From Xenophilus aerolatus (GTDB lineage Bacteria > Pseudomonadota > Gammaproteobacteria > Burkholderiales > Burkholderiaceae_C), in assembly GCA_029968055.1 (NCBI GenBank), contig JASCNX010000009.1, positions 1 to 64,000 on the forward strand: a stretch of DNA of 64,000 nucleotides, in the 5' to 3' direction. The notes under the pieces are model-generated. The model ran no database searches and was not told the DNA's origin. It saw only the letters and a list, made by a program, of their open reading frames with translations. The translations under genes and the position numbers were made by a program. Within the stretch, counting starts at the first letter, position 1, and the number at the start of each line of letters is the position of its first letter. Positions 1 to 11,678 of this stretch are shown here, in pieces.

Positions 1-119
1 ACCGCCTGGCCACCGGCAACGGCATCGACCTCTTCGGCGACGGCTCCTTCATCTACGGCGCGACCTCGCAGTCCGTCAACAAGGCCCGCTTCATCGTCTC
101 GCTGACCAAGACCTTCTGA
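1..119 (+). CDS. C-terminal end of an outer-membrane beta-barrel protein (partial)
   Basis: An open frame runs in from the left edge and stops at 117-119. The visible 38 residues alternate polar and apolar positions and end in ...FIVSLTKTF, a terminal aromatic residue typical of outer-membrane barrel proteins read by the BAM complex. The tail resembles the small TorF-type putative porins that I believe can accompany kdp genes in Burkholderiales, which would fit kdpD starting 32 bp downstream, but so little is visible that the family is a guess. It could equally be any beta-barrel protein. Confidence 0.5.
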   Translation, partial: RLATGNGIDLFGDGSFIYGATSQSVNKARFIVSLTKTF

Positions 120-151
120 GCTTCGCCCTGCTGCGTTAAGCTGCCCGCGCC

Positions 152-2956
152 ATGGCCGAACCCGCACGCCCCGATCCCGATGCGCTGCTGGCCCAGATGC
201 GCGCCGACGAGGCGCGCGCGGTGCGCGGCCGGCTGCGCATCTACTTCGGCGCCAATGCGGGCGTCGGCAAGACCTGGGCCATGCTCAGCGCCGCGCAGCG
301 CGAGCGCGCCGCCGGGCGCGACGTGCTGATCGGCGTGGTCGAGACGCATGGCCGCGCCGAGACCGCCGCGCTGCTCGCGGGCCTGCCGGTGCTGCCGCCG
401 CGTGCCGTGCCGCACCGTGAACGCACGCTGCACGAGTTCGACCTCGACGCCGCGCTGGCGCGCCGGCCCGAGGTGCTGCTGGTCGACGAGCTGGCGCACA
501 GCAACGCGCCGGGGTCGCGCCACGCCAAGCGCTGGCAGGACGTGGAGGAACTGCTGGCCGCCGGCATCGAGGTCTGGTCGGCGCTCAACGTGCAGCACCT
601 GGAAAGCCTCAACGGCACGGTGGGTGCCATCACCGGCATCCGCGTGCACGAGACCGTGCCCGACCGCGTGCTGGACCAGGCCGACGAGGTGGTGCTGGTC
701 GATGCCACGCCCGACGAACTGGCCGCGCGCCTGGCCGCCGGCAAGGTCTACCTGCCCCAGCAGGCCGAGCGCGCGGCGCAGAACTTCTTCCGCAAGGGCA
801 ACCTCATCGCATTGCGCGAGATCGCGCTGCGCCGCACGGCGGAGCACGTGGAGGACGACGTGCGCGACTGGCGCGTCGAGCAGTCCGGCGCGCCGGGCGC
901 ACCCGCCGGCGACGCGCCGCCCGCATGGCACACCTCGGGCGCCGTGCTGGCCGCCATCGGCGCGGGCGAAGAGGCGGCACAGACGGTGCGTGCCGCCGCG
1001 CGCCTGGCGGGCCAGCTCAACGTGCGCTGGCATGCGGCCTACGTCGAGACGCCACGCCTCGCGCGCCTGCCCGCGGCGCAGCGCGACCGCATCCTCGCCG
1101 TGCTGCGGCTGGCGCAGGAGCTCGGCGCCGAGACCGCCGTGCTCACCGGTGCCGACGTGGCGCAGGCCCTGGCCGACCATGCGCAGCAACTCAACTGCGC
1201 GACCCTGATGCTCGGCCGCGCGGCCGACGCGGGCGCGACGCCGTGGCGGGCGTGGCTGCGCCGGCTCGGGCGGCCGGTGCTCGCGCGCCGCATCGCGCGC
1301 GCCGCGCCCGGCCTGGACCTGATCTCGGTCGCGCCGGCCGACAGCATGCGGCGCCTGCCGCGCGCCGCCCTGGGTGCCCTGCGCGCGGGCGCCGAGGACG
1401 ATGCCGAGCGCGCACCGGCACGCTGGCCCGGCTTCGCCTGGGCAGCGGCGAGCAGCGTGGCCATCACGCTGCTCGCAGCGCCGCTGTCCGGCGTGCTGGA
1501 GCTGACCAACATCGTCATGCTCTACCTGCTCGGCGTCGTCGGCGCGGCCTGGGGCTTCGGGCGCGGGCCGGCGGCGCTGGCGGCGGCGCTGAACGTGGTG
1601 GCCTTCGACTTCTTCTTCGTGCAGCCGACCTTCTCCTTCGCGGTGAGCGACGTGCAGTACCTGCTGACCTTCGCTGTCATGCTCGGGGTGGGGCTGCTGG
1701 TGGGGCAGCTCACCGCCGGTCTGCGCTTCTCGGCCGGCGTGTCGGCCAGCCGCGAGCGGCGGGCGCAGTCGCTGTTCGAGCTCACGCGCGAGCTGTCGGC
1801 CGCGCTCGAGCGCGAGCAGGTGACGGCCCTCGGTGCCGCCGCCGTGCAGCGGCACTTCGGCGGCGAGGCGCGCGTCCTGCTGGCCGACATGGCGCCGGGC
1901 GCTGCAGGCGCCGCGTCGCAGGACCGCCTGGTGCCGCCGCCCGACGCCCCCGAGGGCTTCGACTTCAGCGTGGCCGACTGGGCCTTCCGCCACGGCCAGC
2001 CGGCCGGGCTGGGCACGGCCACGCTCGCTGCGCAGCCGTGGCATTACGTGCCGCTGTCGGCGCCGATGCGCGTGCGCGGCGTGCTGGCGCTGCGGCCCGC
2101 GCGCCCGCGCTGGCTGCTGATCCCCGAGCAGGCGCAGCAGCTCGACACGCTGGCGCGGCAGATCGCCATCGCGGTCGAGCGCGTGCACTACGTCGAGGTG
2201 GCGCAGCAGGCGGTGGTCGACATCGAGTCCGAGCGGCTGCGCAACGCGCTGCTGGGCGCCTTGTCGCACGACGTGCGCACGCCGCTCACCGCGCTCATCG
2301 CGCTGGCCGAATCCCTGCGCACGCTGCCGCCACCGCTGGCGGGCGAGCAGGCGCAGGCGGTGCAGGCCATCGTGGCGCAGGCGCGCGCGCTCAACGCGCT
2401 GGTGAGCAACCTGCTCGACATGGCGCGGCTCGAGAGCGGCGTGGCCGGCGGCGCCGTGAACCTGCGGCGCGACTGGCAGTCGGTGGAGGAGGTGGTGGGT
2501 GCCGCGCTGCGCGCCGCCGCGCCGGCACTCGCATCGCGCGAGGTCCAGGCGCGCATCCCGCCCGAGCTGCCGCTGGTCGAGTTCGATGCCGTGCTGATCG
2601 AACGCGTGCTGGTCAACCTGCTGGAGAACGCGGCCCGCTACGGCGCGCCACCCATCGTCGTCAGCGCGCGGGCGCTGCCGCAGGCGCTGGAGATCGCCGT
2701 GCGCGACCACGGCCCCGGCCTGCCGGCGACATGGCGCGGCCGCGAGCAGGGGCTGTTCGAGAAGTTCACGCGCGGCGAAGCCGAGTCCGCGACGCCCGGC
2801 GTGGGCCTCGGCCTGGCGATCTGCAAGGCCATCGTGCAGGCGCACGGCGGCGAGATCGTGGCGGGCGATGCCGAGCCCGACGCACAGGGCGGCGGCGCGG
2901 TGTTCACGCTCACGCTGCCGCGCCGCGAGGCGCCGGCGGTGCCGGAATCCAGATAG
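152..2956 (+). CDS. kdpD: KdpD, osmosensitive K+ channel sensor histidine kinase
   Basis: Membrane sensor kinase/phosphatase for KdpE; controls the high-affinity Kdp potassium pump under K+ limitation. The 934 residues follow the KdpD order: an N-terminal KdpD domain with Walker A GANAGVGKT at 33-41, a universal-stress-like domain, a short four-helix membrane domain (about 430-525), a GAF-like region, a HisKA domain with the phospho-acceptor in SHDVRTPLT at H706, and a HATPase with the N-box NLLENAARYG and a GLGLAI G-box. Escherichia coli KdpD is about 40 residues shorter. The structural kdpABC genes would lie upstream, outside the window. The cognate kdpE is not adjacent: it sits at 7365, beyond two minus-strand genes and two plus-strand genes. 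Confidence 0.96.
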   Translation: MAEPARPDPDALLAQMRADEARAVRGRLRIYFGANAGVGKTWAMLSAAQRERAAGRDVLIGVVETHGRAETAALLAGLPVLPPRAVPHRERTLHEFDLDAALARRPEVLLVDELAHSNAPGSRHAKRWQDVEELLAAGIEVWSALNVQHLESLNGTVGAITGIRVHETVPDRVLDQADEVVLVDATPDELAARLAAGKVYLPQQAERAAQNFFRKGNLIALREIALRRTAEHVEDDVRDWRVEQSGAPGAPAGDAPPAWHTSGAVLAAIGAGEEAAQTVRAAARLAGQLNVRWHAAYVETPRLARLPAAQRDRILAVLRLAQELGAETAVLTGADVAQALADHAQQLNCATLMLGRAADAGATPWRAWLRRLGRPVLARRIARAAPGLDLISVAPADSMRRLPRAALGALRAGAEDDAERAPARWPGFAWAAASSVAITLLAAPLSGVLELTNIVMLYLLGVVGAAWGFGRGPAALAAALNVVAFDFFFVQPTFSFAVSDVQYLLTFAVMLGVGLLVGQLTAGLRFSAGVSASRERRAQSLFELTRELSAALEREQVTALGAAAVQRHFGGEARVLLADMAPGAAGAASQDRLVPPPDAPEGFDFSVADWAFRHGQPAGLGTATLAAQPWHYVPLSAPMRVRGVLALRPARPRWLLIPEQAQQLDTLARQIAIAVERVHYVEVAQQAVVDIESERLRNALLGALSHDVRTPLTALIALAESLRTLPPPLAGEQAQAVQAIVAQARALNALVSNLLDMARLESGVAGGAVNLRRDWQSVEEVVGAALRAAAPALASREVQARIPPELPLVEFDAVLIERVLVNLLENAARYGAPPIVVSARALPQALEIAVRDHGPGLPATWRGREQGLFEKFTRGEAESATPGVGLGLAICKAIVQAHGGEIVAGDAEPDAQGGGAVFTLTLPRREAPAVPESR

Positions 2957-2960
2957 TTGC

Positions 2961-3653
2961 TCAAGCCGCCGCGGCAGCGACGACGCCCGCAGGCGCGGCG
3001 AGCGCCTGCAGCAACGCATCGGCAAAGCCGCCCACGGCGCGCGCCTGGCGCCGTGCACTGGTCACCACGCGCGGACGCGCGCTCCAGGCGATGCGTGCGC
3101 CCGAGCGTTCGAGCGCCTGGACCAGGTCCACGTCCTCGCTGCAGGCCAGGTGCTTGAAGCCGCCCACCTTGAGGTACAGCGCGGTGGACACGCCGAGGTT
3201 CGCGCCATGGATGTGGCGGTGGTCGTCGCGGTCGTTGTACGTGGCCAGGAAGTGCGCATGCAGGCGCTCCGCGTCCAGGCCGTGGCAGGACCAGTCGTCG
3301 ACCCCCACGCAGCCGCACACCGCATCGGCATCCAGCGCCAGCTGGTCGGCCAGCCAGTCAGGTGCCACGCGGGTGTCGGCATCGGTGAAGGCGAGCCAGC
3401 GCGCGCCGGCCTGCACCAGGGCCTGCGCGGCCAGCGCGCGGGCGACGCCGACGTTGCGCGCGTCGACCTCCACCGTGCGCGCGCCGGCGGCACGCGCCAG
3501 CACCCCGGTCGCGTCGGTGCAGGCGTCCAGGGCGACGACGACCTCGCAGGCCTCGCCGCCGAGCGCGGCATGCCGGCCGGCCGCCATCGCCGCCGCGACC
3601 GCGGCGGCGATGTGCTCCTCCTCGTTGTGGGCGGGAATCGCGATGCCTAGCAT
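2961..3653 (-). CDS. family 2 glycosyltransferase
   Basis: 230-residue cytoplasmic or membrane-associated GT-A glycosyltransferase. It opens directly with the nucleotide-sugar-binding strand (M-LGIAIPAHNEEEHI) and has the first acidic pair in VVALDACTD and the metal-binding DAD-type motif in AFTDADTRV. It lacks C-terminal membrane helices, so it is a compact GT2, not a synthase. It lies 46 bp downstream of katE on the same strand and could be co-transcribed. The stop lies 4 bp past the kdpD stop, so the two genes converge almost without a gap. Acceptor and sugar cannot be read from the sequence. Confidence 0.85.
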   Translation of the reverse strand: MLGIAIPAHNEEEHIAAAVAAAMAAGRHAALGGEACEVVVALDACTDATGVLARAAGARTVEVDARNVGVARALAAQALVQAGARWLAFTDADTRVAPDWLADQLALDADAVCGCVGVDDWSCHGLDAERLHAHFLATYNDRDDHRHIHGANLGVSTALYLKVGGFKHLACSEDVDLVQALERSGARIAWSARPRVVTSARRQARAVGGFADALLQALAAPAGVVAAAAA

Positions 3654-3699
3654 GGGGCGCCTCCGCGAGCGGGGCGCAGGGGCGTGCTGCGCGTCACGG

Positions 3700-6123
<2,424 letters not shown>

Positions 6124-6298
6124 GGAATCCTCGTGGGTGGAGCAGTAGCGCTGACACGAGGTTAGGGAATGCGCCGGCATCGTCAGCGTAGGACGTGAAC
6201 CCTCTGTGCCCGCGACGATGCCTTTAATCTCGAAGTTAATCCACGTTAATGCGCCCTTGCCCGCGAAGGCGCACCCTGCGCCCCCACAGGCCCATCCC

Positions 6299-7051
6299 AT
6301 GCTCACGCGCCATCTGCTTCGCAACCGTCTCACCGAACTCTCCGACGACGAGCGCGCCCTGCTCGAGGGTGCTGTCTCGCAGACGCGCCACTACGCCGCG
6401 GGGCAGGTGGTGGTGCGCCAGGGCACGCCGATCGAGGTGAGCACGCTGCTGGTCGAAGGCATGATGACCCGCCATGTCGATGCTCCCGACGGCCGCCGCC
6501 ATCTCGTGGCGGTGCATGTGCCGGGCGACTTCGTCGACCTGCATGCGTACGCGTTGAAGAAGCTGGACCACGACGTGGGCGCGCTCACCGACGTGACCGT
6601 GGCGGTGGTGCCGCATGGCGCGCTCGAACGGCTGCAGTTGCAGGACCCGCGGCTCACGCGCGGGCTGTGGTTCCAGACGCTGCTCGATGCGGCGATGCAC
6701 CGGCAGTGGATCTATCGCCTGGCCAGCCTCAACGCCATCCAGCGCGTGGCGCACTTCCTGTGCGAGACGAACGCCCGCCTGCTCGCGATCGGTGCCTCGG
6801 ATGGCGAGCACTTCGCACTGCCGATGACGCAAGGCGACATCGGCGAGGTGTGCAGCCTCACCAACGTGCACGTGAGCCGCGTGCTGCGCGAGTTGCGCGA
6901 ACGCGGCCTGTGCCAGGTGCGCTCGTCGCACGTCCACATCACCGACCTCCGGAGCCTCACGCAGATGGCTTTCTTCGACCCCGAATACCTGTACCTGCAG
7001 CCTGCCATCGCCCGGCGTGCGACCGGCATCGACGGAGCACCGCATGGCTGA
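6299..7051 (+). CDS. Crp/Fnr-family transcriptional regulator
   Basis: 250 residues from the ATG at 6299 (MLTRHLLRNRLTEL). An N-terminal cyclic-nucleotide-type beta-roll (about 15-140; GQVVVRQGTPIEV, VHVPGDFVDL) is followed by a dimer helix and a winged helix-turn-helix (MTQGDIGEVCSLTNVHVSRVLRELRERG). No N-terminal cysteine cluster is present, so it is not an Fnr oxygen sensor of the iron-sulfur type; the ligand is unknown. Two in-frame ATGs lie upstream (6206, 6218), but the sequence they add has no domain content. The gene is divergent from katE with 175 bp between start codons, suggesting control of the catalase or of itself. Its stop overlaps the next small gene. Confidence 0.88.
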   Translation: MLTRHLLRNRLTELSDDERALLEGAVSQTRHYAAGQVVVRQGTPIEVSTLLVEGMMTRHVDAPDGRRHLVAVHVPGDFVDLHAYALKKLDHDVGALTDVTVAVVPHGALERLQLQDPRLTRGLWFQTLLDAAMHRQWIYRLASLNAIQRVAHFLCETNARLLAIGASDGEHFALPMTQGDIGEVCSLTNVHVSRVLRELRERGLCQVRSSHVHITDLRSLTQMAFFDPEYLYLQPAIARRATGIDGAPHG

Positions 7052-7268
7052 CCGGCGAGCCATGCTCGCGCCCCGCACCGATGCCGGACGCGCCACGGCC
7101 GAGAACGGCGTGGTGCTGCTCGACGGGCCCGATGGCGTGGCCGTCACCATGACGGCCGATGCCGCGGCGCGCACGGCGGACAGCCTGCTGGAGGCGGCAC
7201 GGCAGGCGCGTGAGCAGGCCGCGGCGCGCGGCCCCGGCGCCGCCGACGCGGGCGAAGGGCTGGACTAG
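7044..7268 (+). CDS. small hypothetical protein translationally coupled to the Crp/Fnr gene
   Basis: 74 residues starting at an ATG that overlaps the end of the regulator gene by 8 bp. The middle part (GVVLLDGPDGVAVTMTADAA followed by an Ala/Glu/Arg helix) looks like a genuine small globular protein: a beta-hairpin segment, then one amphipathic helix with residues such as SLLEAARQAREQ. There is no signal peptide or membrane segment. I do not recognise a family. The overlap suggests translational coupling with the regulator. Confidence 0.6.
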   Translation: MADRRAMLAPRTDAGRATAENGVVLLDGPDGVAVTMTADAAARTADSLLEAARQAREQAAARGPGAADAGEGLD

Positions 7269-7364
7269 CGGGCCTGGTAATCGGGCCCGGCGCGGCGGGT
7301 CTGCAGGCGAAGGCATGGCAGACTGCGCCACCGCCTGCCCACCGGCCCCGCAGCCCCGCCCGCC

Positions 7365-8081
<717 letters not shown>

Positions 8082-8272
8082 GCGTGCAGCGAACGCGCGA
8101 CGGCGGCGGGTCGGCATGGGATGCCAAGCGACATCAGCATCAGCGGCGGCGCGCGCGCCCGCCTATTCGGCCGCCGATCAGTCACGGCGTTGCGGCGGCG
8201 GCTGACACGCTGCGCCCGCGTGCAAACCGAAGATCAGGGCGCGCCGCTGTTGGCGTGGATGGAGAAGTTCCC

Positions 8273-8530
8273 ATGCAAAAAGTCCTGATCGCCCTTGCCG
8301 CCACCGCCGCCCTGCTGGCTGCCGGGGGTGCCTCTGCCCAGGTCGGCAAGGCCGCGTCCGAAGCCACCGATGCGGTCCAGCACAAGATCGACCAGAAGCG
8401 TGCCGACAGCGACGCCAAGAAGAGCGGCCCCATCGGCAAGGCCGTGAACAACGTCAAGTCGGGCTACCACAAGAACCGCTCCAAGAGCTCGGCCCAGAAG
8501 GCCAAGCAGTCGCTCAAGAACGCGGGCTGA
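8273..8530 (+). CDS. small exported basic protein, function unknown
   Basis: 85 residues. A clear Sec signal peptide (MQKVLIALAATAALLAAGGASA, cleavage after ASA) precedes a short Lys/Ser/Gln-rich mature part (KAASEATDAVQHKIDQKRAD, then KSGYHKNRSK) predicted helical and strongly basic. A purine-rich ribosome binding site (GGAGAAG) lies 6-12 bp upstream. It stands alone between kdpE and the convergent AhpD-like gene. No domain recognised; a basic periplasmic protein binding anionic polymers is possible but unproven. Confidence 0.75.
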   Translation: MQKVLIALAATAALLAAGGASAQVGKAASEATDAVQHKIDQKRADSDAKKSGPIGKAVNNVKSGYHKNRSKSSAQKAKQSLKNAG

Positions 8531-8561
8531 GCGCGGCGGCGACGGCCGGGCGCGGCTGCGC

Positions 8562-9041
8562 TCAGGAGAAGGTCGCCTTGTCGAGCCCGTAGGCCTTGTC
8601 GAGCGAGCCCGGCTCGGTGCGGAAGGCGACGTTGAGGCGATTCCACGCGTTGATCGCCATCACGCCGTGCGTGAGCTGCACCAGTTCCTGCTCCGAGAAC
8701 GCGGCCCGCGCAGCGGCGTAGTCGGCGTCGTCCACGCCGTGCGCGGGCAGGACGGTCAGCCGCTCGGTCCACGCCAGGGCGGCGCGCTCGCGTTCGTCGA
8801 ACAGCGGCGACTCGCGCCAGATGGCGAGGTGGTGCAGCCGGAGTTCGCCTTCGCCATGCAGCTTGGCCTGCTTGATGTGCATGTCCAGGCACAGAGCGCA
8901 GCCGTTGATCTGCGAGGCGCGGATGTCGACCAGGAGCAGCAGCGTGGTGTCGAGGCCGCCCTTGGAAATGGCGAGGCTGTAGTCGACCATCTTCTTGAAC
9001 AGCTCGGGCGATTGCTGCATGGCGTTGAGGCGTTGGGTCAT
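8562..9041 (-). CDS. AhpD-like carboxymuconolactone decarboxylase family protein
   Basis: 159 residues from the ATG at 9041 (MTQRLNAMQQSPELF). The all-helical AhpD/CMD fold is indicated by the conserved C-x2-C with downstream His (NGCALCLDMHIKQAK), the redox pair and proton relay of AhpD-like peroxidases, and by the later ALAWTERLT segment. Such proteins are thiol-dependent alkylhydroperoxide reductases or of unknown function. The CxxC argues for redox activity, not lactone decarboxylation. Next to it on the same strand, 107 bp upstream, is an alpha/beta hydrolase; operon membership is uncertain. Confidence 0.88.
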   Translation of the reverse strand: MTQRLNAMQQSPELFKKMVDYSLAISKGGLDTTLLLLVDIRASQINGCALCLDMHIKQAKLHGEGELRLHHLAIWRESPLFDERERAALAWTERLTVLPAHGVDDADYAAARAAFSEQELVQLTHGVMAINAWNRLNVAFRTEPGSLDKAYGLDKATFS

Positions 9042-9148
9042 GGTGTGTCCTTGTCGAGGGGTGAACGGGTGGATGACCCCTTCAAGACGGACCGGCCCTG
9101 CGCGTTGTGACAGGGTGCCTTCGAAAAAATGCGCCCGACGCGCGTCCT

Positions 9149-9877
9149 TCAGCCGAGGCCGGCGTCCACGCGGCTCAACCAGCCTCGCACGGCTGCCCCC
9201 ACGGCGTCCGGATGTTCCAGGGTCGTCATGTGGCCGGCGTCTTCGACGACGACGAGTTCGGCGTCGGGCAGCAGGGCGGCCATTTCCTCGCTGAGCGGCA
9301 GGGGCGTCACCTGGTCGTCGCGCCCGCACAGGACCAGCGCCGGGACCTGCAGATCGCCAAGCACGTCGCGGCTGTCGATGCGATCCATGGCGGCCCGCTG
9401 CTGCTTCGCGAAGCCCTCGCTCCCCACCGACGCTGCCATGTCGGCCAGCAGCGAGAGGAGCGGCTTGTCTTGCAGGCGCGAGCGATGCACCACCCGCGGC
9501 GCGAATCCCGCGGCGAGCTGGTCCAGGGTTGCCATTCCGCCGCCGATCGCCTCCACCATGCGCGCGCGGGCTTGCCTGGCCTCGTCGGCGTCGGCGCGCG
9601 CGCCCGTGTCCAGGAGTGCGAGGCCCGCGACCCGCCCGGGCGCCTGGCGGCAGACCTCCAGGGCGACGTAGCCGCCCAGCGAAAAGCCCGCGACCGCAAA
9701 GGGCCCGGGCGGCATCGCGCCAATGGCCTCGCGCGCCGATGCGCCCACGCTGTCGTGCAGGTGGGTGGGGGCGACGTGCACGTGCCGTCCGGCACCCAGT
9801 GCGGGGACGATCGGCCCCCATACGCGCTCGTCGTTCATCAGGCCGGGCAGAAGAAGCAGGGGGGTGAGCGGGTGCAT
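9149..9877 (-). CDS. alpha/beta hydrolase under a MerR-type promoter
   Basis: 242-residue soluble alpha/beta-hydrolase. The nucleophile elbow is GFSLGGYVA (Ser about residue 85), an Asp lies in VLCGRDDQVTPL, and the His in DAGHMTTLEHP. It begins almost directly with the first core strand (LTPLLLLPGLMNDERVWGP), like small esterases and BioH/MhpC relatives. The start codon lies only 6 bp after the -10 hexamer of a promoter with a 19-bp spacer, so the mRNA is probably leaderless. The divergent MerR regulator at 9927 is the likely activator. Substrate unknown. Confidence 0.88.
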   Translation of the reverse strand: MHPLTPLLLLPGLMNDERVWGPIVPALGAGRHVHVAPTHLHDSVGASAREAIGAMPPGPFAVAGFSLGGYVALEVCRQAPGRVAGLALLDTGARADADEARQARARMVEAIGGGMATLDQLAAGFAPRVVHRSRLQDKPLLSLLADMAASVGSEGFAKQQRAAMDRIDSRDVLGDLQVPALVLCGRDDQVTPLPLSEEMAALLPDAELVVVEDAGHMTTLEHPDAVGAAVRGWLSRVDAGLG

Positions 9878-9883
9878 GAAAGG

Positions 9884-9914
9884 GTTATAACTACGCAGTC
9901 GACTGCATAGTCAA
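9884..9914 (-). promoter_or_regulatory. MerR-type promoter with 19-bp spacer and dyad operator
   Basis: On the minus strand, TTGACT (9914-9909) and TATAAC (9889-9884) are separated by 19 bp instead of 17. The spacer carries an inverted repeat, 11 bp per arm with one mismatch, spanning 9890-9911 (ACTACGCAGTC / GACTGCATAGT). Over-long spacers with a central dyad are the hallmark of promoters that MerR-family activators realign by DNA distortion. It drives the hydrolase gene; the regulator gene starts 13 bp beyond on the other strand. Confidence 0.85.
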
Positions 9915-9926
9915 GCCACGGAGCCC

Positions 9927-10310
9927 ATGATGTGGATCGCCGAATTTGCCCGTCGCGGCGGGGTCAAGCCCACCACCGTCCGCCACTACGTCCGGGAAGG
10001 CCTGCTGACGCCGGCCACGGGCCTGGCGGGCGGGTCGAGGCCCTACCTCGAATTCACGGAGGCGGATCTGCGGCTGCTGGGTGCCATCCGAGCGGGGCAG
10101 TCCCTGGGCATGCCGCTGAGCGAGATCGCGATGCTCATCGCCGGACGGCGGTCGGGAGACGGAAAGGCGAAGCTGCTCAAGGCGCTGCTCGCTCAACGCG
10201 AGGAACTGCGGCGGCGTTCGAAGGAGCTGCGCACGATGCTGTCGTACCTGGACCGAAAGATCGCCTGGCTCCAGTCGGGCGCGAAGGGGCCGGCGCCCGC
10301 GCACCGCTGA
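9927..10310 (+). CDS. MerR-family transcriptional regulator
   Basis: 127 residues. N-terminal winged helix-turn-helix (IAEFARRGGVKPTTVRHYVREGLLTPA) then a recognition segment (YLEFTEADLRLLGAIRAGQ) and a dimerising coiled coil (LLAQREELRRRSKELRTMLSYLDRKI, about 88-113). There is no C-terminal effector domain and no conserved cysteine pair, so it is not a metal sensor of the MerR/CueR type; the effector may be an organic compound. It is divergent from the alpha/beta hydrolase, with a dyad and 19-bp-spaced promoter between them. Confidence 0.92.
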   Translation: MMWIAEFARRGGVKPTTVRHYVREGLLTPATGLAGGSRPYLEFTEADLRLLGAIRAGQSLGMPLSEIAMLIAGRRSGDGKAKLLKALLAQREELRRRSKELRTMLSYLDRKIAWLQSGAKGPAPAHR

Positions 10311-10340
10311 AGCCCGGGCTGCGAAAGGCTCGTTCGCCCT

Positions 10341-11468
10341 TCAGCCCGTCGTGGGGCGCACCAGCACCTTCTCGCCCGTCGCCATCTTCCCGTAGCCCGC
10401 GATGGCATCGAGCGCGAGCACCTGCGCGAGCGTCAGCTCCTTCGTGTAACGGCTGGCGAAGGTGGTGGTCAGCTCGTCGGCCACGCGCTGCTTGAGCTGC
10501 TGCACGCGCGCCGGGCCGACCTTCTGCATGAAGGGGAAGAGCAGCCAGCCGCCCACGCCCCAGGCCATGCCGAAGCCGCGCGCCAGTTCGATGGGGCCGC
10601 GGTCGAGGCTGCCGTACACGTAGACCTGCTTGTGCACGGTGCTGCCGTAGCGGCTGTATTCCTGGCCGGGCTGGCGCAGGGCGGCCGCTTCCATGGCGAC
10701 GAGGATCTGCCCGGCCAGCTTGCCGCCGCCGATGGCGTCGAAGGCGAGGGTCGCGCCAGTGGCGGCGATGGCGTCGGCCAGCTCGGCCTGGAAGTTCGCC
10801 GAGCTGGTGTCGACGATGTGCTGCGCCCCCTGGGACCGCAGCAGGGCCGCCTGCTCGGGCTTGCGCACCAGGTTGACCAGGCCCACGCCGTCCTTCAGGC
10901 AGATGCGGTTGAGCATCTGGCCCAGGTTGGACGCGCCCACGGTGTGCACCAGGGCGCGATGCCCTTCGTTGCGCATCGTGTCGACCATGCCCAGCGCGGT
11001 GAGCGGGTTGACGAAGCAGGAGGCGCCGTCGGCCGCCGTGGCGCCCTCGGGCAGCGGCAGGCACTGCGCGACGGGCACGGCGCGGTATTCCGAGTACATC
11101 GCGCCGCCGAGCACCGCGACCTTCCTGCCCAGCAGGGCCTGCGCGGCGGGCGAGCTGCCCGCGGCCACCACGGTGCCTGCACCCTCGTTGCCCACGGGCA
11201 TCGACTGGCCCACGCGCGCGGCCATCGCCGCCATCACCGGCGCCGCGATGGGGGCGGTGACCACGGGCCGCTCGGCGCTGCCGGAGGCCTGCGCTTTCGT
11301 CATGTCGGCACCGCCGAAGAGCAGGCCCAGGTCCGACGGATTGAGCGGCGCCGCCTCGACGCGCACCACCACCTCGTCGGGCGAGCCGGGCTCGGGCATG
11401 GGCACCTCGGCGAGCGAGAGTTCCAGCGTGGCGTCGGGGCGGATCAGGGAGCGCAGTTGCAGCGGCAT
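10341..11468 (-). CDS. zinc-type alcohol dehydrogenase / quinone oxidoreductase family protein
   Basis: 375 residues of the medium-chain dehydrogenase/reductase fold. N-terminal GroES-like part ([32 protein letters not shown]) and a Rossmann part ([19 protein letters not shown], then [14 protein letters not shown], which lies on the NADP-binding side). The catalytic-zinc Cys/His pattern of true alcohol dehydrogenases is absent, so a zinc-free quinone or enone reductase is more likely. The start at 11468 ([12 protein letters not shown]) follows GGAGACTCACC. It converges on the MerR gene, leaving 30 bp between the stops. Substrate not predictable. Confidence 0.87.
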   Translation of the reverse strand: MPLQLRSLIRPDATLELSLAEVPMPEPGSPDEVVVRVEAAPLNPSDLGLLFGGADMTKAQASGSAERPVVTAPIAAPVMAAMAARVGQSMPVGNEGAGTVVAAGSSPAAQALLGRKVAVLGGAMYSEYRAVPVAQCLPLPEGATAADGASCFVNPLTALGMVDTMRNEGHRALVHTVGASNLGQMLNRICLKDGVGLVNLVRKPEQAALLRSQGAQHIVDTSSANFQAELADAIAATGATLAFDAIGGGKLAGQILVAMEAAALRQPGQEYSRYGSTVHKQVYVYGSLDRGPIELARGFGMAWGVGGWLLFPFMQKVGPARVQQLKQRVADELTTTFASRYTKELTLAQVLALDAIAGYGKMATGEKVLVRPTTG

Positions 11469-11678
11469 GGTGAGTCTCCAGCGGGGGAAGGGATGGGGCG
11501 CGGTGCCGCCTCGGGGCGGCGGGGCCGGGGCAGTATAGGAACGGGGTCGCGATCGTGCTGGCGGGCCGCTGCGCGGCGCGGCTCCTCCCGATGCGGGCCG
11601 GGGCGCGTGCGGCATCGCCGCATCGGAACTTGTCAACGAAAATCCCCGGTTGCGCTCGCCGACCCGGCGCGAGACGCT

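Noticed and set aside
6124-6333. upstream extension of katE to an earlier start
   Set aside because: It would overlap the divergent regulator gene and adds 70 residues without catalase character.
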